From contig OX381710.1 in assembly GCA_947462335.1 (NCBI GenBank), positions 65,529,303 through 65,593,302 of the forward strand: a stretch of 64,000 nt of DNA. The letters are read 5' to 3'. A model generated the notes under the pieces. The model did no database searches, had not been told where the DNA came from, and saw only the letters and a program-made list of their open reading frames with translations. The first letter of the stretch is position 1. Every line of letters begins with the position of its first letter. The DNA is from Harmothoe impar (taxonomy: Eukaryota > Annelida > Polychaeta > Phyllodocida > Polynoidae). The translations under genes were made by a program, and so were the position numbers. This document shows, one piece after another, positions 11,315 through 22,472 of this stretch.

Positions 11315-11752
11315 TCATTTAGTATCATATGACATTATCTAGTACCATTTGATTTTATCTTGTACCATGTGACATCAACTAGTACCATGTGACGTTATCT
11401 AGTACCATGTGACGTTATCTAGTACCATGTGACGTTATCTAGTACCATGTGATGTTATCTAGCACCATGTGACATTATCTAGTGCCATGTGACGTTATCT
11501 GGTACCATGTGACGTTATCTGACACCATGTGACGTTATCTGATACCATGTGACGTTAACTAGTACCATGTGACGTTATCTAGTACCATGTGACGTTATCT
11601 AATACCATATGACATTATCTAGTACCATGTGACGTTATCTAGTACCATGTGACGTTATCTAGTACCATGTGACGTTAATTGACACCATGTGACATTATCT
11701 AGTATTAGCAGACGTTATCTAGTACCATGTGACGCTATCTAGTACCATGTGA
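11315..11752. repeat. 20-bp satellite, about 22 copies
   Basis: The consensus unit is close to ATCTAGTACCATGTGACGTT with a steady 20-bp period. Units contain TGACGT (a CRE half-like site). Confidence 0.95.
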
Positions 11753-11857
11753 AACAAGGACGTAGAGAACATATTAAAGGAAAAAGGGACGATGAGACAT
11801 AGATCTGAGTTGGGAAACACAGGGGAGCTATGGTCGACATCTATGGTTCATTTTTTT

Positions 11858-13870
11858 CAAATGATGAACGGAGAAGGGGATGAACGGAGAAGGGGATGAA
11901 TGGAGAACGGGATGAAGGGAGAATGGGATAAAGGGAGAACAGGATAAAGGGAGAACGGGATAGATGGAGGATGGGATAAACGGAAGGGGGCGAATGGGAT
12001 AAAGGGAGAACGGGATAAAGGGAGAACAGGATAAAGGGAGAATGGGACAAAGGGAGAACAGGATAAAGGGAGAACGGGACAGATGGAGGATGGGATAAAC
12101 GGAAGGGGACAAACGGAATAAAGGGAGAACAGGATAAAGGGAGAACGGGATAAAGGGAGAATGGGATAAAGAGAGAACTGAGATAAATGGAGAATGGGAT
12201 GAACGGAGAATGGGATAAAAGGAGAATGGGATAAATGCAGAACAGGATAAACAGAGAACTGGATAAACGGGAGAACGGGATGAACGGAGAACGGGATGAA
12301 TGGAGAATGAGATGAATGGAGAACGGGATGAGCTGAGAACGGGATGAAGGGAGAACGGATGAAGGGATGACGGATAAAGGGAGAACGGGATAAACAGAGA
12401 ACAGGATAGACGGAGGACGGGAAAAACAGAAGGGGATAAACGGGATTAACGGCAAACAGGATGAACATAACACTGAGATAAACGGCGAATGGGATAAACG
12501 GTGAACAGGAATGAACGGAAATGGGGATGAATGGAGATGGGGATGAACGGAGATAGGGATGAACGGAGAATGGCATGAAGGGAGAACAGGATAAATGGAG
12601 AACAGGATCAAGGCAGAATGGGACAGACGGAGGATTGGATAAACGGAAGGGGATGAACAGGATAAAAGGGATGAAGGGAGAACGGGATAAACAGAGAACG
12701 GGATAAACAGAGAACGGAATAAATGCAGAACAGGATAAACGGAGAACAGGAGAAATGAGAGAATCGGATGAACGGAGATCGGGATGAACGGAAAATGAGA
12801 TGAACCGAGTAAGAGATGAGCTGAGAACAGGATGAAGGGAGAACGGATAAAGGGAGAACGGGATAAATAGAGAACGGGATAGATGGAGGATGGAGAATGG
12901 GATAAACGGAGAACGGGATGAATGGAGAATGAGATGAACGGAGAACGGGATGAGCTGAGAACGGGATGAAGGGAGAACGGATGAAGGGATGACGGATAAG
13001 GGGAGAACGGGATAAACGGAGAACAGGATAGACGGAGGACAGGAAAAACAGAAGGGGATAAATGGGATCGATGGCAAACGGGATGAACAGGATAAACGGC
13101 AAACGGGATAAACGGTGAACGGGATAAACGGCAAAAGGAATGAACGGAAATGGGGATGAACGGAGATGGGGATGAACGGAGATAGGGATGAACAGAGAAC
13201 GGGATGAACGGAGAACGGGATGAACGGAGAACGGGATGAAAGGAGAATGGGATAAATGCAGAACAGGATAAACGGAGAACAGGATAAACGGGAGAATGGG
13301 ATGAACGGAGAACGAGATGAACGGAGAATGAGATGAACGGAGAACGGGATGAGCTGAGAACAGATAAAGGGAGAACGGGATAAACAGAGAACGGGATAGA
13401 CGGAGGACGGGATAAACAGAAGGGAATAAACGGGATCAACGGCAAACGGGATGAACAGAGAACAGGATAAACAGAGAAAGGGATTAATGGAGAACGGGAT
13501 AAAGGGAGAATGGGATGAACCGAGAAGGGTATGAACAGAGAAGGGTATGAACTGAGAAGGGGATGAGCGGAGAAAAGAATGAAGGGAGAACGGGAAAAAG
13601 GGAGGACGTGATAAACGGAGAACGGGATAAACGTGATAAACAGAGAACGTGATAAGCGGATAACGCGATAAACGGAGAACGGGATGAACGGGATAAAGGG
13701 ATGAACGGGATAAAGGGAGAACAGGATAAACGGCGAACAGGATAAACGGCTAACGGGATAAATGGTGAACGGGATAAACGAAGAACGGGATGAACGGTGA
13801 ATGGGATAAACAGAGATAGTGATGAACTGGATAAAGGGAGAACGGGATGAAGGGAGAACGGGATAAACGT
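11858..13870. repeat. 16-bp minisatellite array, about 2 kb
   Basis: The unit is near GGAGAACGGGATAAAC / GGAGAACGGGATGAAC. Sixteen is not a multiple of three, and the unit lacks minus-strand stops in any phase, so all three minus frames read an endless SPFIPFSVHPVLRSSR-like 16-residue peptide. The overlapping frames of up to 534 codons at 11841-13445 are explained by this and are not genes. Confidence 0.95.
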
Positions 13871-14335
13871 GACATTAGGCCAAAAAAGAAAGTTGTGTAC
13901 TAACATGTCTCAAGTTTTGTCTTTGCAACTATGTGGCCAGAGTGTACCAATGTGTATTTGGAACTTATTTCAGACCAGATAATGTGTATCCACTATGTTT
14001 CATAACACAAGTGCCAAAACGTTCTAAAACGTTTTGTCTTTGCAACTATGTGGCTAAATGGTGAACGGGATAAACGAAGAACGGGATGAACGGTGAATGG
14101 GATACACAGAGATGGAGATGAACTGGATAAAGGGAGAACGGGATGAAGGGAGAACGGGATAAACGTGACATTAGGCCAAAAAAGAAAGTTGTGTACTAAC
14201 ATGTCTCAAGTTTTGTCTTTGCAACTATGTGGCCAGAGTGTACCAATGTGTATTTGGAACTTATTTCAGACCAGATAATGTGTATCCACTATGTTTCATA
14301 ACACAAGTGCCAAAACGTTCTAAAACGTTTTGCTT
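13762..14335. repeat. Two tandem copies of about 296 bp
   Basis: A segment that begins in the minisatellite and continues through CGTGACATTAGGCC and AACGTTCTAAAACGTTTTG appears twice with a 296-bp offset and near identity, indicating a recent duplication at the array edge. Confidence 0.85.
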
Positions 14336-14497
14336 TTCCGACTAGAGCTACCAGAATAGGAAAATGTGTATCAGGCATGGAAATTTAAATTGAATAAAGA
14401 GGAAAATCATTCCTTGAATACACATTATAACGTTCTGGTAGCCAAAAACTTGAAAAATCCATTACACATAATACACTCTGGCAGTTCCTTGCAGAAA

Positions 14498-14640
14498 GCA
14501 CTGGCGTTTTGAGGGCCATTTTTACACCCCACATCAGTACGTTCTGGGGGTCCAAGGACAAAAAGCACTGGCATTTTGAGGGCCATTTTTATACCCCACA
14601 TCAGTACGTTCTGGGGGTCCCAGGACAGAAAGCACTGAAT
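14498..14640. repeat. 67-bp tandem repeat (two copies)
   Basis: AGCACTGGCRTTTTGAGGGCC recurs at 67-bp spacing (14498, 14565, and a truncated start at 14632). Confidence 0.85.
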
Positions 14641-14732
14641 TGTACAAACACACTCACCATTCAGGAGCTAGTAACTTACAAATATATAATGTCAACAAAT
14701 GTAACTCTGACCAATCACACAGTAACTCTATT

Positions 14733-14910
14733 TAAAGTGTGAGGGCACACACCCTTGCAGGTTACATGAACTCACAGGCGTACATGTATGAAATTATAAC
14801 AACACATTCAAAGTGTGAAGGCACACACCTTTGCAGGGGATATGGTCTCACAGGTGTACATATATAGAATCATAATAACACATTCAAAGTGTGAGGGCAC
14901 ACACCCTTGG
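14733..14910. repeat. About 76-bp repeat (2.3 copies)
   Basis: AAAGTGTGAGGGCACACACC-like segments start near 14733, 14810 and 14886. Confidence 0.8.
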
Positions 14911-15191
14911 TAGTCTGGAGGTTGTGAGCTAGAACCTCGCAACGAACGACGTACGGAGGGTTTTTGGTGATTCTGGCTCGTGAGACCCTACTGAACAAAA
15001 TCCCACACGGTGCCAAGCTGGCACCGCCGGGGAAATTCTGTAAAAGACGTTTTTCCAAAATGGCTCCCCGGAAAATGATGACATTCAGAAAATTGGATAT
15101 CTCTGCTGTTTATAGGTCTAGAATTTTGATTTCAACACCCAGAGATATGTTTGCAATGTCATACGTTCATAATCTGTCCGTATGAAAGTGA

Positions 15192-15585
15192 TTCAAGGTC
15201 AAGGTCAAGGTCAATTTAGAGGTCAAACTTCATTTTCCTGTACTTTTCATTAAAATCAACTTAATAATGCTAGATATCATTATCAGAGGCATATTGAAGG
15301 TCAAAGATTCAGGGTCAAGGTCAAGGTCAAATCAATGATTAAGCTTCCAATTTAGCTATTTTTCACTTGAATCATATGTGGGTCCAATCTATCACATGTC
15401 CATAATGTCACAGGCTCTTACCATACGGATATAAGAGGTAAGATTTTTCAAGGTCAAGGTCATGTTACTGATTAGCTTACTTTTTACTTTTAAATTAGTC
15501 AGAATATGAAAAATAGATTCTGTTTATTAAGTGTTATTCTTCAGTAAAAGATTATTAACTGAAAGATCAAGGTCAATATAAGAAC
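15192..15585 (+). promoter_or_regulatory. AAGGTCA arrays in the left TIR
   Basis: Repeated TCAAGGTCA occurs at 15192-15214, 15310-15330, 15449-15462 and 15572. TCAAGGTCA is the extended half-site bound by NR5A and ERR nuclear receptors. The mirror arrays in the right TIR are TGACCTTGA. Binding is inferred from the motif only; the arrays could instead be transposase-binding subterminal repeats. Confidence 0.45.
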
Positions 15586-15608
15586 AATCAGTTTAATGAA
15601 CATTGAAA

Positions 15609-17393
15609 TCAATTTGGTTTTTCATCTGAGAAAGTGTCATCCATCATAACTTTCTCTGGGTTTTGGCACCCTTCCCCACCTTCGCCCTTGCAGAACACAC
15701 TGCACTGCAGCCATGCTGTTGCACATGTATATTTGGCTGTGGTACAGTTTTCACATGAGCACTTGATCAGCATTAGAATGTACTCAGGAGCTGGCAGTGT
15801 GTTCATAGGGGTCATAACAGGCATCAGCGTTTTATTGACTCCGTCATTGGCCCAGCCATACTGCTCAGGATCCATTTTTGGGGGATCAAGATCCTGGCAA
15901 TTAAGCCAATTACAGGCTTGGAAGTGTGCTCTTTGCACATTGAGTTTGAATGCCTCAAAGGTAGGTGGGAGAGACATCAGCTTCGGGGATGACACTAAAC
16001 TTGCTCTTCCTGTCTTTCCCTTCCATACTTTGAATCGCAGAGAGGCAAGGTTGTCGACATCTGGATGGCCATAGCAGGCTGCCGTGAAGGTTGTTGCTTC
16101 CTTTATGATGTCTGCAATGTTTGCAGCTACATTCTCCAGTAAGTCCATTTGAGCTCCAGTTTAGAGAACCTTAACCACCTTGGCCTTCCCAATGCCCAGC
16201 ACTGTGCTACAGTGTCACATCCTGACAATGAGTTTGTGGCAGGTAGGGTTGTTATTATTTGTTTGAGTTTCTGTACTGTAGCTTTAATGTCAACACATTT
16301 CCTGTCCTTTGATGTTTATTCCAAGACTATGCAGCAGTTTAAGCTATACTTGTTGTAATAGTAAAGGAGAAGCACAAACATATCAGTGTCATCAGCAATC
16401 ACTTTGATGTGGCATCCTTCATTCCCATTGGTGATCCACAGAAGTTGCTGAATCATAATGATATCAGCTTCCTCATGTGTGGTCCTCATGTCCGCTCTTT
16501 GAATGCTAAGACCATCAATGAATTCAAAGGGATTACCATTCTGCAACAAAGAGCTTTTGCTGACCTGTTTGAAGTTCCTCTTTGTGAAACACAATTTCAC
16601 TTACAATCAACTGAATCAGCTGGACCTTTTGATGTGAAGAGTATGACCCTACGAGGAAATAGCTGCATATTGCAGGAGAGTTGATGTATTCTGCTTGCTT
16701 CTGTGTTCCGCCCACAGCGAGTAGCCGATTTGATGCTGAAGTCAAGGTATCTATCAAACACAAGGTACACATCGGCTGTCTTCAGTTTCCTCTTGATATA
16801 TTCAACAATATTGTCAATGTAAGCACTTACAGTCTCATTTGATGGCCAGTGCACAACCCACAACATGGCACAACCATCAATGATGATACCTGTTGGTTTG
16901 GGAATATTCTCTGCAGGAACTTCCACTTTCAGTTTGGTCTTCAATGTCGCCTTATTTGTTGGAATTCGCAAATCACCCGTTTCAGTGAACAGGGAGATTG
17001 GTACAGCTGCTAATTCATAGGAGAACACATCCTGTAAGTCTAGATCTTGACTTGAAGCTTGCAGACCAACAACGCGTGTGTACATATGGCACTGCTGTGG
17101 TAGGTTTTTGGCAAGTTTATTCCAGCACGTGGCTTTGCAGCATGCATTGTTTTGACACGTTTTGGTAGTGGTTTGTTGAAGCTGTCTGGCCAGCCCTTCA
17201 CAAATTCAGTCATCATCTCCTCTCCCATTGCCACTGAATTGTCCACATTCACATCATTGATGATCCTTCCTGTCACAACATGTACAATTCCTCCCAGGAG
17301 ATGACTTGCTGGTTCCAACGGATGCATTGATTCCTCCAACTTGTTCCTGATGTTACTTATGTCTTTTGCGTCACAATTTATCCTTCCTTTCAA
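15609..17393 (-). pseudogene. Broken FEN/PIN-like protein gene of the TIR element
   Basis: The coding order on the minus strand is: 17393-17040 (KTGR-like TGRIINDVNVDNSVAMG, then WPDSFNKPLPKRVKTM), 17085-16597 (DVFSYELAAVPISLF; IIIDGCAMLWVVHWP; ADVYLVFDRYLDFSIKSATR), 16600-16316 (THEEADIIMIQQ; VIADDTDMFVLLLYYY), a short SGCDTVAQCWA stretch near 16190-16240, and 16148-15609 (SLPPTFEAFKLNVQRAHFQA; a Cys-rich tail with CSCENC and CSVFC). The acidic trio HEEAD, DDTD and GCDT resembles the metal ligands of FEN/XPG-type nucleases, and the tail may bind zinc. Several frame changes between pieces show the gene is dead or poorly assembled. Related uncharacterised proteins are known from many invertebrate and fish genomes. 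Nuclease activity is inference. Confidence 0.65.
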
Positions 17394-17403
17394 CTCCTAT
17401 ATA

Positions 17404-17806
17404 CTAACTGACCTTGCGCTTGACCTTGACCTTAACATTGGTTTATTGTGAATGGATAGGAAATACATTAGAGACATGATATTTGTATATATTTGTATTT
17501 ACCAAATATGTGCAAAAAAGTATTTTACCTTAATCATGACCTTGACCTTGAGAATTGTAACATTTAATATGGTTATGAAAATAGTATCTAGCATTATATA
17601 TATATATGTCATTTCTATTAAAAATACCAAATCGGAGGTTTCATTTTTGATTTGACCTTGACCTTGACCTTGACCTTGAATCATTCAACCTTCAATATGC
17701 CTATGATAATAATATCTAGCATTATATGCTTGTTATTTAGTGGATTCTAATGAAAAATACCAGAAAATGAAGTTTGACCTCTAAATTGACCTTGACCTTG
17801 ACCTGG
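17404..17806 (-). promoter_or_regulatory. AAGGTCA arrays in the right TIR
   Basis: Inverted counterparts of the left arrays: TTGACCTTGACCTTGACC at about 17404-17432, 17536-17553, 17652-17680 and 17784-17806. Because both arms are symmetric, the element's gene is bracketed by inward-facing nuclear-receptor-like sites. Confidence 0.45.
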
Positions 17807-18160
17807 AATCACTTTCATATGGACAGATTATGAACATATGACCTTGTAAACATATCTTTTGGTGTTGAATTCAAAATTCTAAACCTACTAACAGCAGAGA
17901 TATCCAATTTTCTGAATGTCATCATTTTCCCAGGAGCCATTTTGGAAAAACGTCTTTTACAGAATTTCCCCGGCGGTGCCAGCTTGGCACCGTATGGTAT
18001 TTTGTTCAGTGGGGTCTCACGAGCCAGAATCACCAAAAACCCTCCGTACGTCGTTCGCTGCGAGGTACAGGTAGATAGGCCAGTTCTGGCAACTGGACTA
18101 TGGAGGTGATATGGTCTCACAACTGTTTGGATCGAAAGGAATTGCTCTAAAGATCACTCT

Positions 18161-19469
18161 TTAGCGAACACCGAACACAGTTAGAAACTTAACATTTAGT
18201 TCCCGCAGAGCGGTAGCATGTTCGATGATGGTGACTTCCGCCACCTTCAAGTTGGCCTGAGACTTTTTGAGTTCCTTTTGGGAGTCTTTCAGTTCTCTTT
18301 CCAACCTAGCGATTTCTGCTGGCCCTTAGGGATCATCCAGTTTTTGCTGTTCGAACACTTCCCTGAGTCTTTCTACCTCCTTACACTGCATGGCCATCGT
18401 AAACTTGGCAGAGGCTCGTCCCACCCAGGAGGCGCACTTCCGCATGGCCGTGTGTTGCTGTTTCAACCATTCAGCAAATAGTTCCTTGTGAGTGGTGGAG
18501 TCGGGAGCAGTTATAGGATCGAAATAGTTATGGGGGATATTAAGGACCGCCCCTGATCGCATTAAGTCATACCAGGCGCACAGATCAGCGGAGGCTACTG
18601 GAGTCTCCTCCACCACCTTCACTACAGGTTTGTAGGGAGTGGTACTCGGGGTAGTCTTGGTCGAACTGGTAGTCTTGGTCTTTGTGTTCGAAGGAGTGGC
18701 AGCAGGAGCAGTGTCGGAGGGAGTAGTGGTAATTGGTACCGGTTTAGTTGTAGTTATCGGGACCGGATCCACCTTGGGTTTTGGTTGCAGTGATCTGAAC
18801 CGGATCCACCTTGGGTTTGGTTGCAGGGATCTGAACTGAATCTACTTTGGGAGGTGCCACGGGAACGGTCACCACCATCGAAGTCGGAGTTGCAGAAACC
18901 ATCTGATTTGATTAACCGCGGAGAACGTAATTCCGTGGTTCCTCCTCCATCTTCTCCTCGTTCCTGCTTAAGTCCGCTGGCATCAGACGCCTAATAGCAT
19001 CCTCCACAGGGATACTGGACGGGAGATCCTTGTACGGATCTCTCTGTGTTTTGAGTTCAAGTCCTGGTGGCTCGATTGGCGGGTATTCCGCCGGACTCTT
19101 CAGGTTCACAGGAGTCTTGGGACGAAGGGTCTGGAGATTAGACCACCCCTTGGGTAATGCGAAATTGAGTCCTGGGGTTGGGACCTTCAGCGTCTGGAGG
19201 GGTGGCCGATGTTTGATGGTCACTGCCCTCCCTCTGCTGGGCGAAGTGGTAGAGCTAGCATTAGCAGAGACGCCTTTCATGTCTGACTTGGCCCCTTTGC
19301 TCTCAGGTTCGGAGTTCGAAGGACTACAAGGGGCCTCGTATCGTTTGACGGACAAAGGATTGTCCCCTTTCCATTTACAGACTTGGCTGTATATGGGACT
19401 GGGTAGATCCAAGCGCCCTTTCCTGTCAGTCCGCCTGAAGTGTGCAAACTGCTTGGAGGTCTTTGCCAC
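18161..19469 (-). pseudogene. Decayed accessory ORF4
   Basis: Pieces at 19469-18912, 18772-18326 and on to a TAA at 18161 match ORF4 of the complete copy: GRLDLPSPIYSQVCKW near the start, RDPYKDLPSSIPVEDAIR in the middle, YFDPITAPDSTTHKELFAEW, then a coiled-coil stretch (ARLERELKDSQKELKKSQA) and LNVKFLTVFG at the end. The Thr/Pro-rich spacer is present but differs. The terminal 20 or so residues of the intact copy are lost. Function unknown; the coiled coil suggests oligomerisation. Confidence 0.8.
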
Positions 19470-21440
19470 CTGTACTTTCCTGAACCACAGTCTCTATGGT
19501 GATGGTGTTGAAATCCACCAGACTTAGTCCTGCTATGAGGGTGGCGTGTAAGTCCATCACACATCGTCGGGCCACTAACATGGCCTGGCCATGATCATCT
19601 ATCAGATGTTTGATCAGGTATCCTTTGCAAAGGGTGCGGTAGCCATGACACTTTTGGTTAGGCTTTCCACCAGCCGTACACACATACACAGGTCGATGGT
19701 GCATGTGTGCGATGGTGCAAGTGTCGAATGAATCGAAGAGGAGTGGGCATCGGACGTTGTTCATTCTTGAAATGGAATTTACAGGAGTTGAAAGGACATG
19801 TTTCATTGGAACCCTGTCAATATTTAGCCATGGCCCACCTTATTTTGGGGCGAGCCTCATGGTTGTACTAGCTCTCGGGGAATTCCTTTCTGTCCGATAG
19901 TTTATCAAACCAGAGTTCAGTCCACGTGTAGTGAAGTGGTACTGGTCTTGATCGACTCTTCATCATTGCTCAATCTTTCGAAAACGAAAGCATCGGGACA
20001 GGAATACATTTTCCTGCCCCTCTTGCAATGTTCGATGCATTCTGGACGAAACAACTTGAATCCACCGATGGCATTTTTCCATATCATGGCTTCTGCCTTT
20101 GTCTGCGGCCGATCCCGTGGGTCACCACCGGGTGGACCAGCAACTGGGGCTGGTGGTGCCGCTGCTGCTGCTGCTGGAGCAGGGGGGTCCAGAATGGGTT
20201 GATTCGAAGGCCCCTGTGCAGGGGGCGCTGATGCAGCGCGTGCTGGCGAAGGAGGCTTTGGTGCCAGAGGTGCCTGATTCGAAGTTGAGGAAGACATTTA
20301 AATGTTGGCCTTCGCAGTTGTAGATGCCACATCCACGAGTACCACTGTAGGGGACATGTTCAATTCAGTCTTTGGTGACTCGGGCTGTGGCACACAGGGC
20401 TTTCTGACCTCAGCCTTCTTGGCTTTTTGTTTCTGGCTCTTAGTGAGCTTGAAGGAGACTTCCTGCTCAGCATCTGAGTTGGCTGCAAATGAATTTCTGG
20501 AAGCTTGCCCCTTTTTGGGATGGGGGTTCTTCCTTGCTTGGGCTCTGGTCAACGGAGCAGAGGAGGAGGCTTTGGCAGCCTCCAGTGCCTTTTTGAACTT
20601 CTCATTAACCACCCTTAAATCATCCGACTCTCTCAGTACCTGAGCATAGCAAGCCAGCTGCTCTGCCTGCTCCGGCGTAGAAGGAGTAACTTCCATGGCA
20701 CTATGAGCTGATTCGAAGTGGCCTGGAGGGGATTCAAATTGAACCAAAGAAGGTTCAGTTGACACTGGAGAATTGAGCCTGCAAGGGCTCAGTTGTGGCT
20801 GAGGGCCTTTTGAATTGAGCTGGAGTAGGCTCAGCATACACTGGGAGGATCTGCGGTCACCCTTGTGTTTGGTGAGGCGCTTTATCCTCCCGGAGGTGCC
20901 AGTGTCACTACCGCCAGCGGACTCAGGTAGCTCTTGGGCCTGAGGCAGCAAACGGGTAGCTTGTATGTCCCTCTCACACCATAAGAGCATTTTGCTGAAA
21001 ATCTCATTTTTGTACGCCCCTTTCATCGCCCCCCTCTTACGACTCCAACCGCGTGTTCTCCAGGTAGTCGAAGTTGAGCTCCTCACACTTACTTAGAATA
21101 TGAGACATCAATGTCGGGTGTAGGTGGAGGGATGTATCGAAGGGTGGGGCACATTCTAGGACCTCTTGTCCCACCTCTTCCAGCTCCGGCATCTCCTCGT
21201 CCTGCAGAGGCTCCTCCATCAAAGTGTCCATTTGATTTTAGATATCCTTCGAAGGGATGCGTCTAGGAGTGTTTCGCCATGGCAGGTATGGCCTTCTTGT
21301 CCTGTGGAATCAGAAGCGGACTCATAGTCTGACTCCTGAGCGTTATCGAACTGACCGTCATCTACACCTTGGAATAGATCCAGAACCTCGGTCTGGAAGT
21401 GACGGCCATCGCTGGGGATGAAGTATGCCCCATCCTCCAT
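19426..21440 (-). pseudogene. Decayed accessory ORF3 with zinc finger
   Basis: Homologous to the 743-codon ORF3 of the complete copy. It begins at ATG 21440 and has VDDGQFDNAQESDYESASDS (20 residues shared almost exactly), GAMKGAYKNEIF, RESDDLRVVNEKF, LTRAQARKNP, LNMSPTVVLVDV, MIWKNAIGGFKLFRPEC and KMYSCP. The second finger is preserved: VCTAGGKPNQKC, then 13 residues, HLIDDH, the same Cys/His spacing as in the complete copy. The first finger is damaged by frame changes. The segment is split across several frames (breaks near 21230, 21060, 20298 and 19900), so it is a pseudogene. Confidence 0.85.
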
Positions 21441-22011
21441 ATCGAACAGGGGTCACGCGCGCCCTTGCAGGTCGGCGATCATCAAAAATAACTGGAAACA
21501 GAGTTTTCAGCGCCTTTTTGTGATGATTTGAGCCGGATGGAACTTCAAACACCTGATTCATATTTCATTCTTTACACTGTCTTAACTTGTGTGCACTTGT
21601 TGAAACTGATAATGTCTGATATTTTTGATTATTATTGTTCTTCAACCTACCACTTTTCTGTATATTGTGAGAGGATCAATAAATCTCCATTCAAAACGTA
21701 ACCCTCATTGATCACTCGCACTGCTGCGGGTTGTTCACGAGCAAGATCCAAAATAGCGATCTCCCTTCTTGTCTTGTTAACTATTACTTCATGATACATG
21801 AGAAGAAATTTTAATTCTAGGGGGAAAATAGTGTTTTTGTCAAAAAATTGCATTTTGGGGGCTCTTGCCCCCCCTAAAACTCAATTCTCAGCTCTGCAAG
21901 TGATTTTTTCCAGAATCTACAGAAAAAATAGGTCTAGAAAAAAACACTTGCAAAACTTTACTAAGAAATGCTTCGAGAACTTGGAGAATCCAAATTCGAT
22001 TCCCTACTAGA
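21441..22011. other. Sequence upstream of decayed ORF3
   Basis: The interval includes the remnant of the pol-ORF3 spacer and unclassified sequence. No independent gene is supported; a short minus-strand frame at 21647-21853 has no recognised domain. Confidence 0.4.
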
Positions 22012-22062
22012 GGGGCATTTCATACTGAATACTGACGCCAGTAATGATAGCATTGGTGCTGC
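22012..22062 (+). pseudogene. RNase H fragment in opposite orientation
   Basis: About 50 bp closely match the start of the RNase H domain in the complete copy (around 51137-51187; GCATTTCATACTGAATACTG against its counterpart). It lies on the + strand, opposite to the surrounding old element. It marks an inversion or rearrangement breakpoint. Confidence 0.75.
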
Positions 22063-22472
22063 CTAATCCCGGTATACAAAAGGACTATTTGGTGAAGCGT
22101 GAACGCTGATTGGCTGACCTTTGCTCCCACGGCAGGCATGGAACCACGTATCATTATTATTCATCAGTAAATCGTGTTGTTGTGGTTGCCATGGTTACCT
22201 GCTTACCAACAAAACAAAAAGTACACATTAATCTATTTGGTTAATACTTATATTTATACATCCATAGTATAGACATAACAGGCAATATTTAACTTCTCTA
22301 TACTTGTTTGTAAAACCAGCTGCACTTGTACTGACCATAGTGACCTGCTCCTAGTATGACACCTCTGATACATTGTTATATCTCAATAATAAGTAGGTTT
22401 TGTCATCGGTACTCTGCCAGAATCTCTGTGTTTTTATGGCTTACTCCTTAAATGTCATTGGTTGAAAATGGG

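Larger units (their letters stand above)
14934..18066 (-). mobile_element. DNA transposon with long TIRs and FEN/PIN-like gene
   Basis: The left arm (14934 to about 15600) and right arm (about 17400-18066) are inverted repeats of roughly 660 bp. The ends read ACCTCGCAACGAACGACG and CGTCGTTCGCTGCGAGGT. Each arm carries several tandem AAGGTCA arrays (15192, 15310, 15449 and 15572 on the left; 17404, 17536, 17652 and 17784 on the right), all pointing inward symmetrically. Between the arms is a single minus-strand coding region for a FEN/PIN-like protein with a Cys-rich tail. No DDE transposase is recognisable. A target duplication is not evident. Known families with TIRs this long exist, but the gene content is unusual. 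Confidence 0.65.

Noticed and set aside
11315..11752. A CRISPR-like array
   Set aside because: Units are contiguous 20-bp tandem repeats without unique spacers, in a eukaryotic context.
11841..13445. 534-codon minus-strand frame, with overlapping 425- and 164-codon frames
   Set aside because: All three are the translation of one 16-bp minisatellite in different phases; no domain, start context or flanking coding signal.
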